Positions 1-9,232 of a stretch of DNA of 64,000 bases are shown here, one piece after another. The position numbers and the translations under genes are program-made. The stretch covers positions 558,001 through 622,000 of the forward strand of contig OZ243045.1 in NCBI GenBank assembly GCA_965212125.1, read 5' to 3'. Source of the DNA: CAYRJD01 sp965212125 (GTDB taxonomy: Bacteria; Actinomycetota; Acidimicrobiia; Acidimicrobiales; Poriferisodalaceae). The notes under the pieces were generated by a model. That model saw only the letters and a program-made list of their open reading frames with translations, was not told the DNA's origin and made no database searches. Position 1 is the stretch's first letter; every line of letters begins with the position of its first letter.

Positions 1-1
1 C

Positions 2-640
2 GCCGAGGACGTGACCGTGCGCTTTGAGGCGGGCTGGCCGGTTGAGATCAACGGCGAGACCTTCCACGACCATGTTGAGCTGGTGACGCAGGCGAATGAG
101 ATTGCTGGCCGCCACGGGCTGGGCATGAGCGATCAGATCGAAAACCGCATCATCGAAGCCAAGTCACGCGGCATCTATGAGGGGCCCGGCATTGCGTTGC
201 TGCACATTGCTTACGAGCGCCTCATGACGGCGATTCACAACGAAGACACCATTGACAGCTATCGCACGATGGGGCGCCGCCTCGGCCGCTTGCTTTATGA
301 GGGGCGCTGGTTTGACCCGCAGAGTTTGATGCTGCGTGATTCGCTGCTGCGCTGGGTTGGGTCGTCGGTTACCGGTGAGGTGGCGCTGCAGCTTCGCCGT
401 GGCGATGATTATTCGGTGCTGGATACCACCGGGCCGGGGCTTACCTATAAGGAAGAGCGCTTGTCGATGGAGCGAGTTGAGGATGCCGCTTTTGGTCCGC
501 AGGATCGGATCGGGCAACTAACGATGCGCAACCTTGACATCGCCGATAGCCGAGCCAAGCTGGAGCAGTACCGCCAGGCGGGGCGGCTGACTGATGGTGA
601 CGTTGGCGATTTTGCGCAGCTTGGCGAGGCTGACGAGTAA
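2..640 (+). CDS. argG: Argininosuccinate synthase, C-terminal part (cut by window edge)
   Basis: This is the 3' end of argininosuccinate synthase, which joins citrulline and aspartate with ATP in arginine biosynthesis. The reading frame is open to the window edge, so the N-terminal ATP-binding half lies outside. The visible part holds the run GRHGLGMSDQIENRIIEAKS, then GIYEGPG, HNEDTI and the RDSLLRWV segment, all typical of the tetramerisation and substrate-binding half. These segments resemble the longer Escherichia coli type more than the shorter type common in bacteria (from memory, not aligned). The GTG at position 11 is not the real start because the homology continues before it. The stop is TAA. 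The convergent icd gene follows after about 40 bases that contain a 15-bp duplication. Confidence 0.95.
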   Translation, partial: AEDVTVRFEAGWPVEINGETFHDHVELVTQANEIAGRHGLGMSDQIENRIIEAKSRGIYEGPGIALLHIAYERLMTAIHNEDTIDSYRTMGRRLGRLLYEGRWFDPQSLMLRDSLLRWVGSSVTGEVALQLRRGDDYSVLDTTGPGLTYKEERLSMERVEDAAFGPQDRIGQLTMRNLDIADSRAKLEQYRQAGRLTDGDVGDFAQLGEADE

Positions 641-662
641 AGGGCTGACGGCGAGGCTGGCA

Positions 663-692
663 GCTAGCTAACCCGCCGCTAGCTAGCCCGCC
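663..692. repeat. 15-bp tandem duplication at icd stop
   Basis: Two 15-bp units (663-677 and 678-692) differ at one position. Both contain GCTAGCTA, and the second carries the TAG stop of the minus-strand icd gene at 683-685. It lies in the convergent argG/icd junction. Confidence 0.85.
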
Positions 693-3001
693 GCGACAAA
701 ATCCGTCAGGGCGGCGTTCAAGGTGGTGCTGGGTCGCATCGCTGCCTCAACCAGCTCCGGGTTGGGCCGATAGTAGCCGCCAAGCTCGATCGGCTTGCCC
801 TGGCAATCCACAAGCTCCCGCAAGATCTCCGTCTCGCCAGCCTCCAATGCGGCCGCCAGCGACGCAAAGCGCTGCGCAAGCTCGGCGTCGGTGCTCTGGT
901 TTGCCAACTCCTCCGCCCAATACCTCGCCAGGTAATAGTGGCTGGCACGGTTGTCGGGCTCATTCACCTTGCGGCTGGGGGAGCGCCCCTCGGCCAGCCA
1001 GCGCCCCACCGCCTCCGACAGCGTCTCCGACAGCAGCTGGGCGGACTGATTCTCGGCGGTCACCGCCAGATGCTCCAGCGAAACGACCAGCGCCAAGAAC
1101 TCGCCCAAGCTGTCCCAACGCAGATGATTTTCCTCTATGAACTGAGCGACGTGCTTGGGCGCAGACCCGCCGGCTCCAGTTTCGAACAGCCCGCCGCCCG
1201 CCATCAGCGGCACGATGGACAGCATCTTGGCGGAGGTGCCTAGCTCCAAAATCGGGAACAGATCGGTGTTGTAGTCGCGCAGCACGTTGCCGGTGGCGGA
1301 GATCGTGTCTTCGCCGCGGCGGATGCGCTCTAGGGAAAACTCGCAGGCTTTGGCGGGGGCGAAAATATGGATGGTGGCGTCGGCGCCGTCGGCAGCGTTG
1401 CCAGCGCCGGCATCGTTCTGATCACGCCCCCTCAACCTCGCCAAGCCTGCCTCCACTTTTTTGATTACCTCAGCGTCATGCGCACGAGTTTCATCCAGCC
1501 AAAACACCACCGGAGCTCCCGTTGCTTTGGCCCGCTGCGCCGCCAGTTCAACCCAGTTTGAGATAGCCGAATCGTTGGTGGTGCACATCCGCCATATGTC
1601 GCCGGCCGAAACCTCGTGCGAAAGAAGCACCTCGCCGCCGCCAGCAGCGTCCCCGCCAGCATCGCCCCCGCCAACCGTCACGCTCATCGTTCCGTCCGCC
1701 GGCACTTCAAAGGTCTTGTCGTGGCTGCCGTACTCCTCAGCTTTCTGCGCCATCAACCCCACGTTGGGCACCGAGCCCATTGACGTCGGGTCGAAAGCAC
1801 CGTGCTTTTTGCAGTCGTCAATGACGGCTTGGAACACCCCCGCATAGCTGCTGTCGGGGATGACGGCCTTGGTGTCTTGCTGCTCGCCAGCGGCGTTCCA
1901 CATCTGCCCCGAAGTTCGGATCATCGCCGGCATGGATGCATCAATGATCACGTCGCTGGGCACGTGCAAGTTGGTGATGCCATTGTCCGAATCCACCATC
2001 GCCAGCGCCGGACCTTCCTCCAGCGCAGCGGTGATGTCGGCAGCAACAGCGTCGCTCTGACCGCCCGGCAGCGCCATGACAGACGCCAGCACCGACTCCA
2101 AGCCGTTGTTCGGGTTTGCCCCAACGGATTCCAGCAGCTCACCATGCTGTTTGAACACCTCGGCGAAATAGGAGCGCACGCAATGTCCGAAAATGATCGG
2201 ATCGGACACCTTCATCATCGTTGCCTTGAGGTGAAGTGAAAACAGCACGCCAGATTTTTTGGCGCTGTCCAGCTCGTGATTTAGAAAATCCCCTAGCGCC
2301 TTGACGGACATGAATGTGGCATCGACCACGGTGCCTGCGGTGATGGGCACGGTCTTTAGCAGCTCAACCGCTGTCCCGCTGCCGCCCTTCGCTGCGAAGC
2401 GGATCTCCAGCGTGCAGTCTTCATCCACGGTTACCGAACGTTCGTTTGAACGAAAGTCGCCCTTGCTCATGGTTGCAACGTGGGTCTTGGAGTCAGGCGA
2501 CCAAGCACCCATCGGGTGCGGATACTGCCGTGCATATTGCTTCACCGCCGCCGGCGCCCGCCGGTCGGAGTTGCCCTCGCGCAGCACGGGGTTCACCGCC
2601 GAGCCCTTCACCTTGTCGTAGCGCGCACGCACAGCGGCAGCCTCGGCGGTGGAGTCGTCGTCGGCTGGATAGTCGGGCACGGCAAACCCCTGCGACCGCA
2701 GCTCCGCAATCGCCTCTTTCAACTGCGGCACCGATGCTGAAATGTTTGGCAGCTTGATGATGTTGGCCTCGCGGTGGTGTGTCATCTCGCCCAACTCAGC
2801 CAAGGCATCCGGGGCGTGCTGCTCGGATGCCAGCTCGTCGCTGAACGCTGCGAGGATGCGAGCGGCGAGGGAGATGTCACGAGTCTCCACCTCAACTCCG
2901 GCTGCGGATGTGAAGGCTTCAATGATCGGCAGCAGCGAGTAGGTGGCTAAAGCGGGGGCTTCGTCGGTGTGCGTGTAGATGATTTTGGGCATGGTTGCCA
3001 T
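683..3001 (-). CDS. icd: NADP-dependent isocitrate dehydrogenase, monomeric type
   Basis: The product (772 residues) is the large monomeric isocitrate dehydrogenase, which oxidises isocitrate to 2-oxoglutarate with NADP in the TCA cycle. The N-terminus (MPKIIYTHTDEAPALATYS) and the later GGGLFETGAGGSAPKH segment are hallmarks of this family, which is about 740 residues long and unrelated in length to the common 400-residue dimeric enzyme. The family normally begins at the second ATG (position 2992), three codons after the ATG at 3001; no clear Shine-Dalgarno sequence separates the two. The start region is itself duplicated (CATGAAAGC occurs twice just upstream). The stop is TAG. It stands alone between convergent argG and the surface-protein gene. 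Confidence 0.96.
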   Translation of the reverse strand: MATMPKIIYTHTDEAPALATYSLLPIIEAFTSAAGVEVETRDISLAARILAAFSDELASEQHAPDALAELGEMTHHREANIIKLPNISASVPQLKEAIAELRSQGFAVPDYPADDDSTAEAAAVRARYDKVKGSAVNPVLREGNSDRRAPAAVKQYARQYPHPMGAWSPDSKTHVATMSKGDFRSNERSVTVDEDCTLEIRFAAKGGSGTAVELLKTVPITAGTVVDATFMSVKALGDFLNHELDSAKKSGVLFSLHLKATMMKVSDPIIFGHCVRSYFAEVFKQHGELLESVGANPNNGLESVLASVMALPGGQSDAVAADITAALEEGPALAMVDSDNGITNLHVPSDVIIDASMPAMIRTSGQMWNAAGEQQDTKAVIPDSSYAGVFQAVIDDCKKHGAFDPTSMGSVPNVGLMAQKAEEYGSHDKTFEVPADGTMSVTVGGGDAGGDAAGGGEVLLSHEVSAGDIWRMCTTNDSAISNWVELAAQRAKATGAPVVFWLDETRAHDAEVIKKVEAGLARLRGRDQNDAGAGNAADGADATIHIFAPAKACEFSLERIRRGEDTISATGNVLRDYNTDLFPILELGTSAKMLSIVPLMAGGGLFETGAGGSAPKHVAQFIEENHLRWDSLGEFLALVVSLEHLAVTAENQSAQLLSETLSEAVGRWLAEGRSPSRKVNEPDNRASHYYLARYWAEELANQSTDAELAQRFASLAAALEAGETEILRELVDCQGKPIELGGYYRPNPELVEAAMRPSTTLNAALTDFVAAG

Positions 3002-3053
3002 GAAAGCTAGCGGGCATGAAAGCAGGCGGGTGGTGGCCGCTCGGTCGCCGTTC

Positions 3054-3085
3054 GGCTGATTGTCAGGCAGGCTGATTGTTAGGCA
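3054..3085. repeat. 16-bp tandem duplication between surface gene and icd
   Basis: Units 3054-3069 and 3070-3085 are identical but for one base (GGCTGATTGTCAGGCA against GGCTGATTGTTAGGCA). They fill much of the spacer between the icd start and the stop of the upstream surface-protein gene. Confidence 0.85.
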
Positions 3086-3099
3086 GCAGGCCTGGTGAG

Positions 3100-6000
3100 C
3101 TATTGAGCTACAGTGCTAAGAGCTATCCGCACGGTGTGTCCAATGACCTGGTCGGTGTTACGCAGTTTCTGTCCTCCGCCTCTTAACTTTCTCGTAGCGG
3201 AGATTTCAAGTGTGGTGCCATCAGGCAACTCACTTGAAGTAAGCGTTCCATCCTCATTTCGATCGAAGGAGAGAGTTGGATATTGAGTCAGAATTGTTGG
3301 ATCATCAGGATCGGCAAACCAGAAAGTAATGGGTTGTTCACCACTCGGCTTTGAAGTATCAACTTCATAGATGAGTAATCCCTCATGCTCTGCTAGCCCT
3401 TGCGCGGTGACCGTCACCGAACCCCCATCGCAGCAAGGTATGTGACCTATCACTCGCTCGTCGTCATAGCCGGTTGCTTTACGACTTTCAATTACTACTG
3501 CGGTTGTTATTCCCGTTGGAATCACAATTAGTGAGGTCTCTAGTGCTGATAGAGACCCTCGCCGCCGAGGATCATCGGCAAACGGATTAGGTGTCTCAGA
3601 GATTGGCTTCACGAAGACTTCGGCATCAACATCGGTGCTATCTACACAGGTGATCTGATGATCTGGAATCCAGCCGAGCTGCCAACGACTCCACCCCAAC
3701 ATCTCTCGCGCATCTAGTCGGCTCGCCAACGTCCGGTGAGTAGTAAGCACACGCCCGCCTCCAGGAGGCAGGCGGACGCTCGTGTACGCTTTTGGAGCTA
3801 GTTGGTGGTAAGCCCAGCCCGCTGGGGCTTCAAAGTCAAGCGCAAAGCCACCGTTATATCCTGGAGCTTGGGAGTTATATTCCGAAGCTAGGTAATGGCT
3901 TTGTAGCCCCATCAAACCGAAGCCGATTGTTATCCATGCTTTCCCTTCCTCAGCTTCGCTCGGTTTTTCACGCAAGCTGGAGTCGGAAGCGTAGAGGTCT
4001 ACCAAGCCAAAGTGGTGGGATAGCTCGTGCGCTGCGACAAACCACCATTCATTTATGGCTGATGATGGAGAGTGGGTGGAGTTGATTATGGAGTAATGGA
4101 CTGGGTCTATCCCGATGAGTGGGTCTATTGCAGATGAATATGCAATGCCACCGCCAAAGTGGGTGCTGGGGGCGACGACCATCACAGCGTCATAGGCAGT
4201 TGCATCAAAGTCTGATTCGCTAGCCAGAGACTTAGCTGCGGGTGTAAGCAGCCGCGGCTGAAGAGTTTGTCCGCCGGTAGCGCCAGTTTGCGCGTAGGTC
4301 TCCCAGTTTTCTGGCACACGCAGCCATTCTTCATGGGCCGTGAACTCAATGTTGAGTTGGTTGTAGCTGGCGGTTTCTAGGTACTGCTCGGCGGCGGCTA
4401 GCTGCTCCGAAACTGCTGCCTTGTCTGCGTCGGTTCCTTGTGCGTTCGCAAAGTCAGCCAACAGCACTGCAACGGTGAAAGTCCCAGTAGCCGGGGCTGC
4501 CCAATCAGGCAGAGGGAATCCCGCATGGTTGCGGCCGGTGCCGGGCAAACGACAAACGTCGGCGTTGCCCGGAATGAAAGCAGGGGTACGGTCGGGAGGC
4601 GGGCCTTGTGCGGGAGTGGCTTGCGTATGCTCATCTGAGGGGCAAGTAGAAGTTCTTTCGCCGCCAGCAGGTGTGTGAGTGACACAAACCGTGTAGGTGA
4701 CGCCATCGTCGGCGATAACGCTTATGTCTAGGGTAGAGCCGTCTTTCAAAAACCCTGCCGTGGAGGCCCCGTTTTCGAGTATTGGCAAAATCGGGTGCGC
4801 AAGTATGACGGGATCGTCATGCTCAGTCTGCCAAAGTTCAATTGGGAAGTTTCCGGGACGCAAGCTGGTGTCTATCTGGTAAATCAGCAAGCCCTCAACA
4901 GGAATTGTGCCCGATGATCGCCCTAAGGTCGCCCCGTTCTCCGCCCTTGTAACCGCGTCGTATCCAATTTCGCGTCTTGATTCGATGACAACCGCTGTCT
5001 GATCACCAGTTGGGATTACAGCTAGAGCAGTCCCACTAGGAGCAGTTCCAGTAGTGCTAGCAATCGGGCTTAGCTGAATACTTGTGTCTAGTTCTTCGTC
5101 GTCTAGGCAGGCAACCTTGTCATTGGGTAGCCAGTTGAGAAGCCAGCGATTCCAGCCCAGTGCTTCTGGCGGACTATAGCTGCGAAGAACTCCCTCCCCA
5201 TGGTCATATTTAGCTGTATATCTCTCATCAAAGTAAGCCTGTCCGTTATTTTTCTTTTTTGATGGCGGTAGAAAGAACGTCCTCAAGCCCATTACTCCAG
5301 GATTAAGCTGACTCCAAGTACCTCCCCGGCGGTTATTTCCGCGTTGCCTGGGATTGACACGCTGGTCCCGTTCAATTGAGCTAAGGTCTGTTAGTCCGAA
5401 ATGACGAGAAATCTCATATGCGGCTACTTTCCACCATGATACCGGAACCACTTCGGTGGAAGAATATTCTTTTCCATTGTCTTCTTTACTTGGACGAAAT
5501 CGCTTAAAAGAGTTAACAACAGAAGTATGTGAGATTCCGTGGTCTGGCAACCGTAAGTTGGGTTGATGTAAGTTTATGAGACTGCTTTGACTTGGTTCCC
5601 AACCATTAGGACCTGTTACATCGGAGAAATGTCTGCTGGGAGTGACAACCATAACTGCGTCATAGTTGGCAGATAAATCAAAACCAGCAGTTTCTGCTAG
5701 CTCAACTGCATCCTGGACTAGGTCGCCTTTAACCAGCTCTCTCTGCGTATCACCTGCCAGCGTATGTTCATAAACATACTCCTCCCAGTTTTTTGGTGCG
5801 CGTAGCCAGTCTTCGTTGCTCGTGAACTCAACGTCAAGTTGCCCGTAGCTGGCGGCTTCTAGATAACGCTCGGCGGCGGCCAACTGCCCTGGGACTGCTT
5901 CTATCTCTGCATTTGGGCCTGAAGGAAGCCGCGGCAATATCACACCCTTCGGGTTACGGAGTCTCTCAGGTGGTATCACTCCCTCTGCGTTTGGAAAGTC

Positions 6001-7569
6001 AACTAGCAAAACCGCCACTCTGAACTGGCCGTGCGCTGAGGCGTAGTCAGAGTGGATTGGGAATCCCACTGACTCAAAGTCGTCCCCGTTGGGTATTTGG
6101 CAAACCGCTGTGGAGTCAGAGTTAGAAATAGGCGGACCATCTGGGTCAACCTCTTCCGTGGTGGTGGTAGGCGGCACTTCTTTGTTATTGGTGTCGCCAT
6201 CGCTGGGGCCTTCATTGCCGCCGTTGTCGGTATCACCACCTCCACCGTCACCTGCGCCACGGGTATCGCCTCCGCCCCCACCACCACGGCCGCCACCTCC
6301 ACCTCCGCCGCCACCACCACGGCCACCACCTCCGCCTCCGCCGCCACCACGGCCGCCGGATCTTTCTCTCGGCTCACGAACAGCAGGTTCTTTTTCTTCA
6401 ACGGGGATTCCGTTTGCAGCATCAACGGCAGCGTCAGTTACAGGCGTCCCAACGGCATTTTCGCCGCCGATTGTGGTGATCACTCTCGGCGAAGATGTGG
6501 CAAGCAAATAGTCGGCGGCTTCGTCAGGCAGCTTTTTCGCGCTCACCAACAACACGGGTGTCGCTTTGCCTGGACTACCCAAGCCCTGCCCAAGCAGCGG
6601 AGCAGCACTGATGCCGTCCGGCAAGGCGGTGTCGCTGATCAACGCCAGAGAATCCTGGCTTGCAGCGTCTCCCAGGCAAGATTGCAGTTGCTCAATGGCT
6701 TCCACCGAAGTGGCGAACTGGTTGTCACCAGCGATAGAAGAAACACTGTTGATTCCGCTCGCTGCCAAGCCAGGCGAGATGCCGTCTTCTTTGGCCGCCC
6801 CACCCACCATCACGACATGCTCCACTCCCGCTATCGCCAGAGCCTCTCCAGTTTCGGCGGGCAGCCCTTTCGTAGAAGTGAGAAGGATCGGCACGCCCAT
6901 CGCATAAGACAGCGGCCCGATGATCGTCACATCAGACAATGAATCCGAATCGCCCTCCACCAAAAATGCTGACGCCGCTCCCGTGTCGCAATAGGCGCCA
7001 GTTTTTGCCATGGATTGCGCAATCAAGCCAGCTGTGTCAAAACGATTCACGCCGCCGATTCGTTCCACTATGTCCACGTTCGGTATTGCCGCCGCTGCCG
7101 CAGCCACCGCTGGCGATACCGCTGCTTCGCCACCAACGATGATCACCCAGTCAATGCCAGCGCTCTCAATCAGATGTGCTACGGGGGGGGACAACTCCGC
7201 CGCGGGGGTGAGCAGCACTGGCGCATTCTCCGATTTCGCCAGCCCTGCCGCCGCCGCTGCGTCGATCAAATTCTCACCAGAGGCAACAATCACCGTAGTA
7301 ACTGGCGTGCCCAGTTCTTTAGCCGTGGCGATGTAACGCCTAGCGATTATCAGCGAAGTTTCGTAGCGAGTCGCACCTGCGAACTCACGCGCCACGGGGG
7401 TAGCGGGGTCACCGTCCGCGTCAACCAGCGCCTCATAGGAATCGCTGCCCGGCGCAGCCTGCGCTGGAGCAGGCGCAAAGACAGAACTCACGCCAACAGC
7501 CGGCAAAAGACCGACCGCCGTCAGCAGTGCGACCACCGCAATAACTAGCGACTTACGAGAGGGCAACAT
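3100..7569 (-). CDS. Secreted protein: CWB2 repeats plus two M6-like metalloprotease domains
   Basis: The 1489-residue product is predicted to be exported and bound to the envelope. A signal peptide (residues 1-38, cleavage near AQA-AP) is followed by three cell-wall-binding type 2 repeats at about 64-152, 171-258 and 280-375, recognised by FAGATRYETS, IIVGGEAAVS and related runs. A linker (about 395-480) is nearly pure Gly/Arg, then Thr/Pro/Asp-rich. Two copies of a M6-like peptidase domain follow (about 490-960 and 1000-1489). The second has the zinc motif HELSH (H1181, E1182, H1185). The first has YEISR (Y718, R722) and has lost both histidines. Around 5200-5900 the DNA looks more AT-rich than its neighbours. 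An 8-base C run (7183-7190) lies in the first repeat. The stop is TAG. Function is inferred; the substrate is unknown. Confidence 0.85.
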   Translation of the reverse strand: MLPSRKSLVIAVVALLTAVGLLPAVGVSSVFAPAPAQAAPGSDSYEALVDADGDPATPVAREFAGATRYETSLIIARRYIATAKELGTPVTTVIVASGENLIDAAAAAGLAKSENAPVLLTPAAELSPPVAHLIESAGIDWVIIVGGEAAVSPAVAAAAAAIPNVDIVERIGGVNRFDTAGLIAQSMAKTGAYCDTGAASAFLVEGDSDSLSDVTIIGPLSYAMGVPILLTSTKGLPAETGEALAIAGVEHVVMVGGAAKEDGISPGLAASGINSVSSIAGDNQFATSVEAIEQLQSCLGDAASQDSLALISDTALPDGISAAPLLGQGLGSPGKATPVLLVSAKKLPDEAADYLLATSSPRVITTIGGENAVGTPVTDAAVDAANGIPVEEKEPAVREPRERSGGRGGGGGGGGGRGGGGGGGGGGRGGGGGGDTRGAGDGGGGDTDNGGNEGPSDGDTNNKEVPPTTTTEEVDPDGPPISNSDSTAVCQIPNGDDFESVGFPIHSDYASAHGQFRVAVLLVDFPNAEGVIPPERLRNPKGVILPRLPSGPNAEIEAVPGQLAAAERYLEAASYGQLDVEFTSNEDWLRAPKNWEEYVYEHTLAGDTQRELVKGDLVQDAVELAETAGFDLSANYDAVMVVTPSRHFSDVTGPNGWEPSQSSLINLHQPNLRLPDHGISHTSVVNSFKRFRPSKEDNGKEYSSTEVVPVSWWKVAAYEISRHFGLTDLSSIERDQRVNPRQRGNNRRGGTWSQLNPGVMGLRTFFLPPSKKKNNGQAYFDERYTAKYDHGEGVLRSYSPPEALGWNRWLLNWLPNDKVACLDDEELDTSIQLSPIASTTGTAPSGTALAVIPTGDQTAVVIESRREIGYDAVTRAENGATLGRSSGTIPVEGLLIYQIDTSLRPGNFPIELWQTEHDDPVILAHPILPILENGASTAGFLKDGSTLDISVIADDGVTYTVCVTHTPAGGERTSTCPSDEHTQATPAQGPPPDRTPAFIPGNADVCRLPGTGRNHAGFPLPDWAAPATGTFTVAVLLADFANAQGTDADKAAVSEQLAAAEQYLETASYNQLNIEFTAHEEWLRVPENWETYAQTGATGGQTLQPRLLTPAAKSLASESDFDATAYDAVMVVAPSTHFGGGIAYSSAIDPLIGIDPVHYSIINSTHSPSSAINEWWFVAAHELSHHFGLVDLYASDSSLREKPSEAEEGKAWITIGFGLMGLQSHYLASEYNSQAPGYNGGFALDFEAPAGWAYHQLAPKAYTSVRLPPGGGRVLTTHRTLASRLDAREMLGWSRWQLGWIPDHQITCVDSTDVDAEVFVKPISETPNPFADDPRRRGSLSALETSLIVIPTGITTAVVIESRKATGYDDERVIGHIPCCDGGSVTVTAQGLAEHEGLLIYEVDTSKPSGEQPITFWFADPDDPTILTQYPTLSFDRNEDGTLTSSELPDGTTLEISATRKLRGGGQKLRNTDQVIGHTVRIALSTVAQ
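6262..6362. repeat. Low-complexity Gly/Arg-coding repeat
   Basis: The plus strand shows a run of CCNCC-type triplets (CCACCTCC, CCGCCACC) interrupted by CCACGGCC. It encodes the glycine runs broken by single arginines in the linker of the surface protein. Such DNA is prone to length change; open frames on the opposite strand here are a by-product. Confidence 0.85.
7183..7190. repeat. Homopolymer G8/C8 inside surface-protein gene
   Basis: Eight consecutive G on the plus strand (C8 in the coding sense) encode the Ser-Pro-Pro before VAHLIES, near residue 128 of the surface protein. The frame is intact at this length. Gain or loss of one base would end the protein within the first cell-wall-binding repeat. 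Confidence 0.8.
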
Positions 7570-7609
7570 AGCCTCAGCCGATCTCCGTTACGGCAAGCGG
7601 ATCGCTAGC

Positions 7610-7618
7610 GGGGGGGGG
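7610..7618. repeat. Homopolymer G9 upstream of surface-protein gene
   Basis: Nine consecutive G lie 41-49 bases upstream of the surface-protein ATG, where a promoter or spacer would be expected. Length change here could alter promoter spacing. Confidence 0.75.
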
Positions 7619-7622
7619 TACA

Positions 7623-7657
7623 CCATGTCATGCCAAGACCCCCCATGTCATTCCAAG
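7623..7657. repeat. Direct repeat, period 20, upstream of surface-protein gene
   Basis: CCATGTCATGCCAAG (7623-7637) recurs as CCATGTCATTCCAAG (7643-7657), one mismatch, 20 bases apart (two helical turns). It lies upstream of the G9 tract, so it could be a pair of regulator sites or another slippage duplication. Confidence 0.6.
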
Positions 7658-7691
7658 CGTACTACTCAGGCGAGCGTACCACCTTAGGCAG

Positions 7692-9206
7692 CTAGGTTGC
7701 TGCTGACCGTGCGGCTGACTTGCCAGCCAGGCGGCCGAAAACCGCACCAGCCATGAGCCCCGTGCCGCCGGGGTAGTTGCCGTAGAACAAACCGCCCACT
7801 AGCTCGCCGGCGGCGAACAGACCGGGGATTGGCTGCAGGTCGGTGTCGATGACCTGCCCGGCGGTGTCTATTCGCAATCCGCCGAAGGTGAACGTCAGCC
7901 CGCAGGTCACTTGGAATGCCGAAAATGGCGGCTCGCTGATCGGGTTGGCCCAGTTGGTTTTGTTGATCGCAAGATCTGTCGTGGCGCGCCCGTCTAGCAC
8001 GTTCGGGTCAAACTTCGGCGCTGAGGTTGCGATGGCGGCGTTGAAGCGCGTGATCGTGGCGTAGGCCGCCGCGCTGTCGACGCCTTCCATGCGGGCGCAC
8101 AGCTCTTCCAGCGTGTCGGCCTTCACCTTGGTGGTCTGGCGGATGCGGTACTCATCTCGCAGCAGATGGTCAACCTTGGCGTCGAACACCTGCCAGGCGG
8201 CGTGCCCGGGTTGCGCCAAAATCTCGCGGCCGTAGCGGGCGTAGGTGTAGTTGCGAAAATCTGCCCCCTCGTCTAGGAAGCGCTCGCCCTTGTTGTTCAG
8301 CACGATTCCGAACGGGTAGCTGTGCTTTTGGAAGCCATCGCCGACGGCTAGGTCGCCGAACTCCGGGGCGTTGTAGTCCCAGGCAACGGCGTGCGCGCCG
8401 CTCCAGTTGCCGTAGGGCATGGCGCCGATCGCTAGCGCCATGGCGATGCCGTCGCCGGTGTTGAAGCGGGTGCCGCGGACCTTGGCTAGATCCCAACCCG
8501 GCCCTAGGTATTTGGTGCGCCACTCGGCGTTGGACTGGAATCCGCCGGCGGCCAGCACTATCGATCGGGCTGGCACCGTCATCGTGCGGCCGTTGTGGCG
8601 AACCACCACGCCACGCACGCCGCTGGCGCCATCTTCGTCCACCACCAAACTGCGCGCGGCGGTGTCATAAAACACATCAACTTGTGAGCGCTCAAGCGCC
8701 GCGTGCAAAGACTCAACCAGCCCTTCGCCGCCACCCCAAGTCTCCACCGTCAGCCCGCCCCAAAACTTAAACCGACCGTTCTCCTTGAAGGCCTGCCGCC
8801 CCCAAATCGGCGCAAAGCGCACGCCTTGCGACGCCATCCACATCACGGTTTCACGGCTTTGATGCACCAGGGTGTGAGCTAGGTCTGCGTCGGTGCGGTA
8901 GTCGGTGATGCGCCCCATGTCTTCGTAGAAGTCGTCTTCGGTGTAGGTGCCGAAGTCGGTGATTCCCACCTCTTCGTCGGTGAGATCGGGCATCAGCGCT
9001 CGCAGGTCATCAACTCCGTTGTATGCGAACCGAATGGCACCCGCCGTGAAGCGACTATTGCCGCCGGCTTCGGCACGTGGCGCACGCTCCAGCACCGCCA
9101 CCCGTGCGCCCGCATCGGCCGCCGCCAGCGCCGCGCACATGGCAGCGTTGCCAGCGCCGACCACCACTACGTCGTAGGGGTCGCCGTCGTGAAGATTTAA
9201 CGACAT
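7692..9206 (-). CDS. FAD-dependent tricarballylate dehydrogenase-like flavoprotein
   Basis: The product (504 residues) belongs to the fumarate reductase/succinate dehydrogenase flavoprotein superfamily. The FAD-binding motif DVVVVGAGNAAMCAALAA is at residues 13-30, followed by ERAPRAEAGGNSRFTAGA, which is characteristic of TcuA-like enzymes that oxidise tricarballylate to cis-aconitate. The C-terminal FAD segment GLFAAGELVGGLFYGNYPGG is intact. The reaction in this organism is unproven; 3-ketosteroid dehydrogenases and fumarate reductases share the fold. It is transcribed divergently from an Ldh-family dehydrogenase with only 26 bp between the starts, so the two probably share control. The stop is TAG. 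Confidence 0.8.
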   Translation of the reverse strand: MSLNLHDGDPYDVVVVGAGNAAMCAALAAADAGARVAVLERAPRAEAGGNSRFTAGAIRFAYNGVDDLRALMPDLTDEEVGITDFGTYTEDDFYEDMGRITDYRTDADLAHTLVHQSRETVMWMASQGVRFAPIWGRQAFKENGRFKFWGGLTVETWGGGEGLVESLHAALERSQVDVFYDTAARSLVVDEDGASGVRGVVVRHNGRTMTVPARSIVLAAGGFQSNAEWRTKYLGPGWDLAKVRGTRFNTGDGIAMALAIGAMPYGNWSGAHAVAWDYNAPEFGDLAVGDGFQKHSYPFGIVLNNKGERFLDEGADFRNYTYARYGREILAQPGHAAWQVFDAKVDHLLRDEYRIRQTTKVKADTLEELCARMEGVDSAAAYATITRFNAAIATSAPKFDPNVLDGRATTDLAINKTNWANPISEPPFSAFQVTCGLTFTFGGLRIDTAGQVIDTDLQPIPGLFAAGELVGGLFYGNYPGGTGLMAGAVFGRLAGKSAARSAAT

Positions 9207-9232
9207 TGGGTTTGTGAATCTACGCTGCGCAA

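Noticed and set aside
6097..6942. 281-codon plus-strand open frame
   Set aside because: It is antisense to the surface-protein gene, low in complexity, and exists because of the Gly/Arg repeat and high GC; the minus-strand frame has domains and a signal peptide.
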